58,605 nucleotides of DNA. It comes from Dipetalonema caudispina (lineage: Eukaryota; Nematoda; Chromadorea; Rhabditida; Onchocercidae). Where the stretch lies: contig JABVXV010000364.1 in assembly GCA_013365325.1 (NCBI GenBank), forward strand, positions 1 to 58,605. The letters run 5' to 3'. Below are positions 38,247 to 50,400 of this stretch, piece by piece; position 1 is the first letter of the stretch; every line of letters starts with the position of its first letter. Made by a program: the position numbers and the translations under genes. Below the pieces are notes generated by a model. It ran no database searches. It saw only the letters and a list, made by a program, of their open reading frames with translations, and was not told the origin of the DNA.

Positions 38247-39990
38247 TCAGTAATCAACAGTCCAAACTTCACTGTTCCATTTACAGCGTACAATTTTCCG
38301 ACCGTATTTCTTGATCATTTCTTCGGCTATTTGTACATATTCTTTTTCACATTGTTGCCGATCTTTTCCTGAACATTGCGACATTTTAACAACTAAACGT
38401 TTTTTTCTTTCTTTTTTTTTTTTGTTCCATTTGTAATTCATATGCTTTGTATCATAACATAATTCCCAATTAATTCTTTTATCTCATGTCATGCTTTTAA
38501 TGAGTTAATCATGTGGCCTAACAAATAAGATAGACGAGGAACAAGAGATGTGTTCCTTCTTTTGATTTCTTTTTGATGCTTTATAAAATTGATATTAGAT
38601 CAATTTCATTTTTAGAATTCATAAAGAAGTACTCATTTTCTGCTTGTCATTCATTCGTCTGGAGTTATTTCTCATTCCCCTAACAAGCTAACACTGTGCA
38701 GATATCTTCGATAAAAAGATAAATTTGACAAGCTGCACTAATTCGACCGGGTATTATAAATTCATTTACAATGAGAAGAAAATCTAATTCAATAACATCT
38801 TGAAAGTTAACCTTTATTTTTTATCCAAGCACTGTATTTACGGAAATTCCACTGATCAGTGTCGGATGGTTTGGCTAAAAAATAGCATATGAATGTGAAA
38901 TGAATCCGGTTGTAACATTTTATTCAGTGTTTAAAAACTTTCTCTGATATTTAACCAGAGTAAAAGTGAAGGTTTTGTTGAAGGACAGTAAAGTGCAATT
39001 AGTTTTAAACACTGATTTTCTTCCTTTTTTCTTTTTAAATTGCACTTTTTATGCTGTCATTTGTTCAAATGATTTTTCTTCAAGTAAAAATAAAAATTTA
39101 AACATTTCGTTGTGTATTTTGTATACATTCCAACGATAAATAGTCATTTTTTTTTTTTTTTTTTTTGGAACTGTTAAAATGTTCCTGCTTTCCGGTTATG
39201 TGGTACAAGAAAGATCTAAAATAAAAGGTTAAATTTCAACATGCAATCATTTTTTCGTTTGTATAAAAGAGAATTGTATTTGTAGCTATTAATTATACTA
39301 TTTTTGTACTAATTAAACAAATTCATGAAATGATTCAAAGTTTAACAAACAAGGAAGTAACACTAGTAATGATGTTGAATAATAAATGAATGAGGAAGAA
39401 AAATGTACGATAATCTTCGATAGATGGTATGTCACCATGAATTGCTTGTTTATAAAGGCCATATAGTTGTAATTTTTCCTCATCATTTGGTTTGTCATCT
39501 AGACGTCGCATTTCTTCAGCTGCTATATCGAAATTCATCCCCCACCATTTCTGCAATTTTTATGAGAAAATAAAAAAATGATATCAAATTTTAAATAATC
39601 CATCTTATAATATTATTGAATATTGTTGGAAATTTCAATGAATAATTCGGAATATTTCGGATAAATTAACTGAACAAAATAAACAACGAATATGATATGA
39701 AACACAAAGATTGTTTTAGTAAATTCTAAATATGATGATATCATTAAGTTATAGTAATTCTAGAAGAATTGATTCATTGTGAACTAGAATATAAAATAGA
39801 TAATTTATTTTTATATGTCGAAGTATACAATTTGAGAATTTCCAGAAATTAAAATTTTCGATAAATTCAACGTACTCATCTCAAATTACGTAACATATTC
39901 TCGTAAATCACACATGATTGTTATATAATAACAATTAATGATTTAAATTACTGCAAAAAAGTATACCTTTTTGAGTTCACTGAGAGGCAT
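38247..39990 (-). CDS. acyl-CoA-binding protein (ACBP/DBI family)
   Basis: Four exons on the minus strand with closing phases: 39967-39990 ([11 protein letters not shown]), 39409-39550, 38812-38874, 38247-38392 (TGA); 124 aa. ACBP landmarks appear in order: [11 protein letters not shown] (helix 1), [21 protein letters not shown] (the ligand-binding YxxYKQAxxGD box), KYSAWIKNK (equivalent of KWDAWxxxKG), and an acidic last helix EEMIKKYG. Exon 3 was found because exons 2 and 4 joined directly would lack the tryptophan box; its acceptor is TTTTTTAG at 38875. The family binds long-chain acyl-CoA esters in the cytosol and buffers them for lipid metabolism. A 17-residue tail after KKYG and a divergent box around [13 protein letters not shown] make it less canonical than the 86-90-aa forms, so it may be a specialised paralogue. 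Confidence 0.85.
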
Positions 39991-41052
39991 TAGCGTAGAA
40001 GTCGAAAGATGAAAACGATCAACAGATTAGTTAGTATATATCATTGCATTCATGTTGAAGATCATTTGAACAACAAATTGTAGCTAATTTACTGTAATGA
40101 CTTGCAAATTATTAGATGTAATCGACTGAATTGTTCAGATTACAAAAATTTCTCGATATTGACATTAATATGCAATAAACATGAAGTCAAGTCAAATTCT
40201 TAAGTGTAGCTAATTAAAATATTTCACTATTCAAATTGATCCGACTAATTAAAAAGTTTGGAAAAAAAAGTAATTACATTTCCATGAAAAGTTGAATAGC
40301 AGAATGAACTTCATCAATACATTCTAATAATATTCTTTAATTTGACTATACTCTAATTTGATTAGTCAAACGAGAGTTTAACTTTATTACTTCACCCTAT
40401 ATTATATGGAAATTTTGGTAAGTAAACTAAATAATTAATTTTATACTTTGATTTACAAAGTATTGATGAAATTTTCATTCCAAATGTCTCAAAAAAATTC
40501 AAATTAATTTTTATTCACCCATTGCTTTTCATATAAATTTACTGCATTACATCAACTTATAGCTTTCAGATTAGGAGAATTTATAGAAAAAAAAAAAGAA
40601 AAAATTTTGAGAATTTCTTTTAAATTTTGATGTTCCATTTTCAAAACCAATTTTTCGTGAGATTTTGATTTGCATTTGCCGGGCTGTGGTAAAATTTGAA
40701 ATTGCTTTTATTTGTAAATTTGCATGCTTTATTTCCACGTTACGACTCACATTCATGCTAAAGCATATTTTTGAGTGACGTGATACGTGTTGTTTCGCTT
40801 TGGATATCACGTGTTTCATGTCTTTTTTATTTGCAAGTCTCTTCACTTTTTACTTTGTATTGCTTCAAGATATATAAGACTTTTATTTGTTGTAGATAAT
40901 TCCTTGTATTGCTGCAATATCAAAAAAATATTATATCGATGACAGTTTTTTATGTCATTTTTGTGCCAAATATTGGCTCCAATCAGCAGTAACATTTGCT
41001 TCAACGTTTGCTTCAGAATTTGCATTAAAAATTCATTTTTATTTATTTCCAG
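39991..41052. other. divergent intergenic region between ACBP and VPS15 genes
   Basis: About 1.06 kb that should hold both promoters. The ACBP-proximal half is plain AT-rich DNA. The VPS15-proximal part (about 40640-41050) is visibly richer in GC and includes a CACGTG palindrome. Minus-strand open frames here (40571-41076) match no family I know and are broken by a stop. Confidence 0.6.
40778..40813. promoter_or_regulatory. CACGTG E-box within an inverted repeat upstream of VPS15
   Basis: TCACGTG at 40807-40813 contains a CACGTG E-box about 290 bp before the VPS15 start codon. It is half of an exact inverted repeat: ACGTGATA (40778-40785) and TATCACGT (40805-40812). CACGTG with a 5' T is the core bound by bHLH-ZIP factors such as the TFEB/HLH-30 class that control autophagy genes. 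That link is inference from motif and gene function. Confidence 0.35.
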
Positions 41053-41100
41053 ATTCGCCTTAGAGTTTAGAAACATGGAATAATGGGAAAGTAAAAGGAG
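41053..41100 (+). other. putative spliced-leader acceptor and 5' UTR of VPS15
   Basis: TTTTTATTTATTTCCAG ends at 41052, 48 nt before the VPS15 ATG, with no recognisable upstream exon. This is the layout of a nematode trans-splice acceptor. A three-codon upstream frame (ATGGAATAA near 41074) lies in the leader. Confidence 0.45.
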
Positions 41101-41387
41101 ATGGGAAATGTTTTATCGGCACAGATACCTAACCAAATATTAACCGTAGAAGCATATCTTTCGGATATTAACGATGTGGAATATGTCGAGAGGTTTTTTT
41201 CTCTTTTGAAATTTCTGCCAGTAGTTATGCTTATAACTAATGAAATTCTTAAATTAAACATAGATTTCGCAAGTAATCATTCAGTAAGATATAGGTTGAA
41301 ACATACCTGCAACAAGGGTTAAGGCATTATCGGTAATAACAAGCCCTTCATATGTTAAGTTGGCTACTAATAGAAAAGCAAAAAGCT

Positions 41388-41421
<34 letters not shown>

Positions 41422-44400
41422 TAACGTAACCTTTAGTTGCAGTAAAAATAAGGAGATACAAATATAATATGAGTAAATCATGTTAGCATGTTAGCTAAAT
41501 TATATATATAGACATGTAAGTATAGTAAATGTAATGACATATAAGTGCAAAAGTAAGCGGTGTGAAAATATTTAAATACATTAAATATAATATATTACAT
41601 GTAATTCATTAGAAGCTTAATAACAATATTGTTATTCACGATAACAAAGAAGAAAAAGACGAGGAAAAATTGATATGTCTTTTCTTTTTGGTTTTCTATG
41701 CTTAAACTACTAAAATAATTGTTTTAGTTTGGGAAGTACTCGTTTTATGAAAGTAGCTCGGGTGAATCACGCGGAAGGTCCATCGGTTCTTAAAGTTTTT
41801 CTTCTTCAAGATCCGTCATTTTCGATTGATCTATATCGTGATCAGGTACTTATCTTCCTTTTTTCTTTCCCATAAATATGGAGCTTCTTTTAAATTGAAC
41901 TTTAGAATTATCCTTTCTCTTGTTCAGGTTATTCAAATCCGCGATCTCCTGTGTAGTGCTTACAACTGTTCTCCTTTCAGACGAGTATATGTAAGTAATA
42001 CTGATAAATGTGCGACTGTTTTTCGGATCTTTCTATTATAACTTTCTTGCACTAAATTAACAATCGAATTAAATTTTGCTTTATTATGCGTAATTCTCTT
42101 CGTGTTTTCTTATTCATAAATATTGAGGTCAAAGAAAAAAAAAGAAAATACCAATTTCTTTCTATTGAAACCATACGGAGTGCGTAACCAGCATCGTTAA
42201 CAGATTTTTTTTTTTCTCATACATCAAAAGAAATTGATATTTTCCAAATTTGGCAGATTTTGAATTGTACCTTTATTCATGAGATTTAAAAGAATTAAAT
42301 TTGTTTTTAAAACTCAACAGTTTAGGTTACATCACGCTGTGTTATTTTGTCTCGGCCATTCCAGAAATACACTCTTTATGACCGTCTAAGCACGCATCCA
42401 TTTCTTATGGATATTGAGAAAAGATGGGTTGCTTTTCATCTGTTCAAGGTTATCAATTTTTACTTCGTATCGCGGTAAAAAAAATTTTAGCGATTCGTTT
42501 ATCAGCAATTTTTCTTTTCATTTTATTCCAGGCACTTGCGCAGTGTGAATATGCCGAAGTATGCCATGGTGATATAAAAACTCAGAATATCCTTGTTTCA
42601 AGTTACAATTGGGTACAAATAACCGATTTTGCATCCTTCAAACCTTGCAGCATTCCATCGGTTTGTAACAAGTTCAATTGTATATTTGAATGTTCATTAT
42701 TGATGTAATGCATAGTAGTCGCTGTTCTAGGTTTCCTGCTATGAGTCAATTCTCCTTACTGCAGATTTATTCTTTTATCATGTTTACACCCTTTCCGTAG
42801 TTTCATCACACTGTGTTGTTCTATTTTCTGGGTCGAACGATGCTATTCTTTCAGATGCTCCGCAGTGTCATGTACTAAGGGAAAGAAGATTCACATAAAT
42901 GTTAGATATAAAAATCTCTAGTCATTGAAATTAAGTAAATCATGTTAATGTTTCAGGACGATCCATCGTATTTCACGTTCTTCTTTGATACTAGTAGAAG
43001 GTTAAGCTGTTATTTGGCACCGGAAAGATTTTGTACCAGTCAAGAGCTGAATTTACATCCGAATCTTCCGGGTGAATTTATGGATGTCTCCAAAGGTCTT
43101 ACACATGCTATGGATATTTTTTCTCTTGGCTGTGTACTTGTTGAACTGTTTACGGAAGGCCAATGTCCATTTACTTACGAATTACTCGTTAAATACAAGT
43201 ACGTCAAATAGAAAAATTTTTGGGCTCTAATATAAACTATCCTTTTTCTAATCCTGGAGCTCTTCTTTTCAAATTTTATTTAGAAGAAGTTAGGTTACCC
43301 AAAGTTTACACTTTTAGGCATGCGTCTGATGCAGAGGCGCAACTAATGATTCAAAAAATCCAAGAACAGTTGCCTGAGGAATTGCGGAGTATGATAGGTC
43401 TGATGCTTCATCGGAACCCAGCAAAAAGGCCGAAAGCATCTACGTTGGTAGGTATTTTCATTCCATAACATTCAAGTAATTACAATTGTAATATATTGAT
43501 GGCAGATTTACACATAATTCTAGTACCAATTTTTTCTCCGATTAAATTTCCTGGTTTTTCTGCTACCCCTTGTTTTATTTGATCTTTTAGATTTCTTCAC
43601 TCACTTGAAAGAGGAAGAAGTGCAGGTATAAAAATGTTTTGTTTTATCTCATTAATGAATGAATGAACATACAGATCGTTGTAAAAATCTTTGTTATCAT
43701 GAGGGTCGGCGGTATGCCATCTATTTGATTTTTGAATAAAAGGTATTTTAAAGTTTAAAAGTTGAATTTTTAAGGTTCGGGAATATTCCCCACTTTTATT
43801 CCCACCAGTATTCGATCATTTTCTATATGATTATATAAATGCTTTTCGACCGAAATATGTGCAAACGAGCGTATCACTTGAAGAGCCACAAACTTCAGAA
43901 TCAGTAGATTCAGATGATGCGATTGCAAAGTTCGTTTAATTCAAGATCTTTTAAAACTCCAGTGATTTGAAAGGTGTCGAAAGTGCTCTTCCCACCCGTG
44001 AATTCGCGTTTTCTAAATTTTCTTGTGTACTTCTGGCTACAATTCTTATTTTGTTTGTAAAATAGATGTTTGTTTTATGGTGGACTGCTTTCATTAATTT
44101 GTACTTTTCTAGATTAATACATTATTTTATGACTCTTGTACAAAAGGTTTGAAATTTGCATGTGCTCGTGATTTTTCAAAATGAGAAAAGCCGAAACAAA
44201 ATTTGTTCAGATTATCATTCGATATGCAAGCAACTGTGGTAAAATTGTCAGAAAGAGTGGAGCTTAATGGAAAACCATTCGACCAATTACCTGCCGTTTT
44301 ACTGATCATTGCACTGATTACTTCAAATATGCGTTCATTAAGAACATTGACTGCAAAATTTGTGAGTATATATTTCTTTTTTTTATATTTTTCTCAGATG

Positions 44401-47400
44401 AACTTTCTGCGACTTAATTTGTGTTCCCTTCATCTATTTGTGATAAGGTATTTGTCTGCATGTCTCGAAATGAGTCCCGTAATCAATATCAGGAAACTTA
44501 CCTATCCTGTTCTATCACCGTGCTTGGGTTAGGATTATGCTAAGTGTTCTTACCATTCAAGTTTCAAAAACACTAGAAGAAGAGGAAGCTGTGCAAGGAT
44601 AGAAGACAAGAATGAATAACTATCTTTTGATTCATTCGTTTAATAAATTTCATTTATCACATTTTCTGTTTTTTTTCTGGCGAATTTGAATTGTATGTTT
44701 TCAGCTGTTATTCCTGATTAAACTGGTTTTTTTTCAGGAAGCGATGAAGTTATTGCATAGGTACGTGCCATGGGTGGATATATCGATTGTTGCTGATCGT
44801 ATGTTGCCGTACTTGGTTTGTTATTACGTAGTTTTTTCCTTTGTATGAGAGTATCTGCAATTTAAATATGCGAGAATTTATTTTTCGGATCAGATCAGTG
44901 TATTGGTTTATTGTATCTATATTCCTTATGATAACGATTTTTGAATAATAATTTTTTATAGGTTGAAATGATATCCGATTGCATGGTCCAAGTTAAATGT
45001 GAAGCCCTTTATTCAGTTACTTCGCTACTAACATCATTCAATGAAGTGCCACGTTATGAAACTCGTTTATTTATCGACTATTTGTTTCCAAGACTTGTAA
45101 GATTTCAATATGCAAACGATTTCCTTCAGTCATGCTTATACGTTTACCTTTAATTTACAAAGCTGTCATTTCCACTGCTTTGCTAAATGACCCGCATAGT
45201 TTACACTTCAATTTAAAATACTCTCTTACTTTTTTATTATTTCCTTTCAGACAGTCACGCAGTAGTAAATAGCTTCTATAGTTTCTGCTATCGTGACTGA
45301 GAGGTAATTTTATAAGAGACTCTAGGCAGATAATATGAACTTCGTAGTGGAGTCATAGAAGTCGGAGTAAAATTTCTGCTGTAATATTTACTTGTTTAAA
45401 TAAATATACGATATTTCAGAAGTTTGTTTCACTGGATCCAAATTGCTTGGTGCGAATAACCCTGGCACAGAATTTAGGTGATTTAGCCGAAGCTTCTTTC
45501 AGGTAAGCTGTATTAAAATATTAGCCTAAAGTGTTTTTTTGATTAACTCATATTTTAACTTCCATTAAGCTCATATTTTATTTCGGAATTGTTAATCTTA
45601 GGTTTATTTATGAAAGACGGAAAAATTTGACGGAAGATTTGTTGGATGGATCGATGGTTACTGGTATGGATGACGGTGAACGTGAAGAGCAGTTTGCAAG
45701 GCAAGAAATGAAGGCGCTTCAACAGACTGTTGTTGATATTTTTGTTAATTTATGTGACTCCAATAACACCGTCAAGGTATCAGAATTTATAAGAATTAGC
45801 TCGTATTTTTCTTCATTTCATTATTGAAGATTTGAAAGTTTCTCCACTTTTCGGCAGATTTATCAGGTCTAAGCTTATTTCCTCGATCATCAAATCGACT
45901 TTGCACTTATGTTTTTAATTCCTTCCGATTTTAAGCACTATTGTTTGTTTTTTTAATTTCAAAATTATCTTGGTTTTGGAAGGAAAAAGGAAATTAATTA
46001 TAAGCGCAATTTAATATAATTTGGGTGCAAAAGTGGATCCTGGCATTATGGTTTGATAATGACATATGATTTTTGCTTGCAGCATAGCGTTGTAACACCG
46101 CAATCGTTGGTGAAATTGTGTCAATTTTTTGATCGTCGGAAAGGTGGGAATTATTACTACTTATTCAATATTGTTGATATTCGGTTGACGGAGAGTGATA
46201 TATAACAATATTTAAGATGATAAAAAATCTTTCCGCACTTATTTTGCATTATCGCAATAATCAATGTTTCTGAGCTTTGGAAAATCGTTCTGTCCATAAC
46301 GATGGCTAGGACATTAAGAGTGAAAACCGATTTAGTATGAAACAAATTAGCTACTATTAAAGAAAACAGGTGCGTTTCAAGCTAAATTAAGTCGCTTCAT
46401 TGTGACTAGGGGACAGTTAACTTTACAATTTGAAAATCATGACATTCTAATAAGTTAGCTCAATTATGTTCCTAATTCTTTTTTTTTATTTAAGAAATAA
46501 ATTTTAATATTTTACAAGTTGATTTACAGCAACGGATGTCTTGCTTTCGCATCTGATTACATTTTTGAATGACAAAGTCGATTGGCGCCTTCGAGCATCG
46601 TTCTTTGAATGCTGTCCTGTCATTGCTCACTTTGTTGGTCGTCAAAGTACCTACATTTTGAAATCACTTTTGCAACAGGTTCATACTTGTGTATTTCAGT
46701 ATATATGTTTTTAAGGCCACTTATATAATGCTGAGCAATCTTCGCATTAGTATGAAGGCTTCAGTACTGGTAGCAGATAGAAGGAGGTGAAAGTGTAAAA
46801 CAAGGTGAAGATATGGAAGGTAAGTGGTTAAAGTGAAATAAAAAGATGAATAAGCTTTGAGTTATTTCTCATAATTAAGGTGACAAGTAAGGATAATATA
46901 ATGAACCGTCGAGGAAGTGCATGAGAAAAACGGCAGTAGGTAAAAGTAAAAATAAGGAAGTCGTTGAATAAGTTCTGCGTTTTAAATTTTGTTGCGCTTA
47001 TACTTAATTTCTATCTTAAAATAATCTGAATGAATCCTGTACGTATATCTTATAAAGAAGCTTAAATAATACCAAAAATAATCATATTTAGTTAAGAGAA
47101 TGTACCGATTGATAAAGAAAATGTTCATTCAGAAAATGGAGTTTAATATGCAGACGTTCGTAATATTTAAATCATTTTTTGAAGTGCAAAAATGGTTCTG
47201 AACGGAAAGCATAACTTGTATTGCAGGGTTTACATGATTACGAAGAATTTGTCCAGTTGCGCACGTTATATTGCATATGCCAACTGTGTGAAAAAGATTT
47301 ACTCGAGAAACCTGCCATTTACGAATTGCTAAATGATATCATACCGTTTTTGGCTCACCCAGTAAGACTTCGAAAATTTCGGAGAATAATTGAACTTATT

Positions 47401-50400
47401 GTTTGGTCATTGAGCTTATTCTTCTTATAAACTTTTTCCTAGTTTTACCTACACTTGGAAATTTGAGCCACGAATTACTATGTTTTCATCCGGCTAGTAC
47501 TTCTGTGTAATTTTTTAGAATGAATATCTGCGAATGGCTACGCTGAACATTTTGAGTACATTGGATATAAAATTTAGCGTAGCGGACATTTTATGTAAAG
47601 TAATGCCAGCGGTAGAACCTTATCTGAAGGAACGGCTGATAAAACTGCGAAACAAGGTGCACTTTCATAGTATCATTATTTCAACTAAGACATCAAAATT
47701 TAATTCTGTGAATTATTCAGTATTTGTTGTTTGAAACTAAGTGCGATAAAGTCTTGACCTGAGGAGGAACGGCTTTTTAGAATAAGATAGGCTAATGTAA
47801 TGGGTTAGTGTAGCAGTGCCCAGCTTTTGTTATCATTTCGTAAAACCGGATTCAATTCACAAAGGTCTAAACAATTTTCTTACCCAAGTTTAGGTTGAAA
47901 AGTAACCAGTGTTATCTTAGCTAGCAATTGATCAGTCAACCCCCACCAGAATACTATGAAATGAGGACAGAATTTAGGCAAGGCGCGAAGTTAACTGTAG
48001 TTAATTAAACGAAGTTTATCTTTTTTCCTGGCTAGTCGGCATGGAACATTTATTATTGAAACCTTGCATATCTTGGTGAATGTGTAGTGAATATTTAAGG
48101 AAATTTTGTATTTAATACGTTTTTTTAGTTTGTAGTTAGCGCTTCACTAAGGCCACATATTCCACGTCCGATTTGGAACTATGTGGTGAACGTCTCACCC
48201 GTCAAGGCATTGCTTGATTTTATGACAGACAAACAGATATATATGGCTTTGGATGGTGGTCCAGATTCGATGTTTGCAGTTAGCAGGAAGTTTGCACTTT
48301 TTGTTCCATGCAAAAGCATTTTGTTACGGAAGCGTTTATTTTAAATAACAATCCATTTATGTATCAGTTCATCGTTATCTATTCATGCGTTGTATCTACA
48401 AACAGTGACTTCTTCTATTCAGATTTCGCTAAAGTTTTTTCTTCAATTTGAAAGGAACTTTTATTTTATGGCACTATTCAGCATAGAAATGAGATGATGA
48501 AGGAGTTAACTTATTCTAAAACCTTGGTTAGAATATACAGAGATATAAGATTTAGTGAATAAAATAATTTCCCTTCTTCTAGATACCAGCCAGTTTCGGC
48601 ACAGTTGGAATCCTGTTTAAAACATTTGGAAAATTTGGGCTTGGATCACAATGTCGAAGATAAATTAGTTCGTTTCGAGAATACGATAACTAAAATGATT
48701 GATTTTCGTACCAGGTTTAATTTTCTCCTTGCAAAACTTTTGAAGCCTATGTCTATCCGCAGTGCAGTGTGTGCCTGAAATTTCGAATAAGTTTTATGAC
48801 AGAACTGTAGACGGCTGCGATATAAAATAGTAAGATTGGATGTGCAAATGTTATAGTAGCCCTGTTGATGTATTGCTCCAATTGCTAAATTTGACCACTG
48901 TTTAGCTGCTCCAAAAACTAATTCGTGTCATGTAAAGGAAAAAATCAGCCACGTTTATTCAAATAATGATGTAATTATAGTTTGGATGCTGCTAACTTGA
49001 ACCTAAACCGTGGTACAATTGATTTGGCGGAAACAGATGTCAAATTGAATATATTCGATCTTAGTAGTGATCCAAAAACGGCATGTGTTAAGGTCTGTCC
49101 TGATTTTACTAGTTTGATTTATCTTATTTCTTTCGAAAATTGTCTTACACATTGTATGATTTAGCTTCCCCTTTTAATTTTTGTAGCGCATATCAAAACC
49201 AATTTTAATTATCAATGAGTTTAACTTGGAATCCTTACATTACTCAGCATCGTACAATAATGCGCTACCTTAAACTTTTCCCATAGGCTGTCAATAATTA
49301 GTGGACAAAATAAGGAAATGGAGACTATTTGAAGTTCAGTTCATGATAAGGATTTGTCCGCAATGAACTGAGTAGCACTTGGATGATTCTTTTCTCAAAT
49401 CTCGAAGAGATTATAAAATTTATACTTGTGCATCAACTTAGTTCTATTTTCTCATTTTTTCAGACAGTTAGTGCGAATGGTCTATATCCTGCAGAATGGA
49501 GAAATATTTATGATGACGTCAATACTCTTTTATCAAATTTTGGTGGACTTTCAGGATCGCTTCTTGCTTCAGAAATACGGGAATCACCCGAATATGCTTT
49601 ATCAACATCTGGCTTCTCACATCTGGGAAGTGATCACAATTTTGCTGGTAATTTTCCAGGAAAACTTTTATCTGATATTTTTTTGGGAATTCACACTTTA
49701 TAATAATTTCTGTCACTTTTTTCATAGATTAGTCCTCTTTAACTAGTTTTCGAAAATTTTTAATTTGAACTCTAATGGAGATTGATAAAGTAATTTAAAA
49801 AGTCGCCGTTCAAGTTGTAGATTTAGCTCAGTTCTCGGCCTGCTGGAAAGTTTCTGGGATATGCATCTATTTAACCTTTGGCATCATTTAGCTGTAGCCC
49901 ATGTATTGAAATATTCAAATCAAATAAATTGGCGGGAAGATTGATTACAGCATAAATAAATAAACGGTGTTTCAGTACGTTCGTCGGTTTGTAAAATAAT
50001 GCTGTCGGAATTATTGACTCACAAACGGGAACGTTATACTAAGCGTCAACGACTTCATCCGATCATTTATTCTGGAAGTTCTTCCGCTAATTCAAATTCC
50101 TCACTGCCGTTACCATCTATACGTCTTGGTAGCAATTTAGTTTCCCATTTGCATGAACATAAAGCAGCAGTTAATAAGTAAGTTTAACCTTATTTTGAAT
50201 AAAATTATTACATGGATCTCACATTATTCCTTGATATTCTTTCATATTTATTTAGCTTGAAGTCTTCTTTTTTTTCATTTTCACCTGTTGTTTATTTGGT
50301 AGAATAAATATTCGAGAAGTTCAGTAACAAGATGGAATAATATATCTTTTTAGACTAGCACAAAATCCGAACGGTTGTTATTTTGCAAGCGCTGGAGCTG

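Noticed and set aside
38812..38837. Alternative ACBP exon-3 acceptor at GATCAG
   Set aside because: Entry would be in phase 0 whereas exon 2 leaves phase 1; TTTTTTAG at 38875 closes the phase.
40571..41076. Two adjacent minus-strand frames upstream of VPS15
   Set aside because: Separated by a stop, Lys/Asn-rich and unlike any family; they overlap the likely VPS15 promoter and leader.
42365..42448. Shorter version of VPS15 exon 4 starting after CATTCCAG
   Set aside because: It keeps frame, but starting at 42326 adds 13 residues that align with the human VILxRxx...LYDR region; the short form would leave a gap.
44113..44146. Possible extra VPS15 exon between exons 9 and 10
   Set aside because: It has AG/GT borders but leaves phase 0, while the next exon needs phase 2; exon 9 joins 44211 directly in phase and fits the family alignment.
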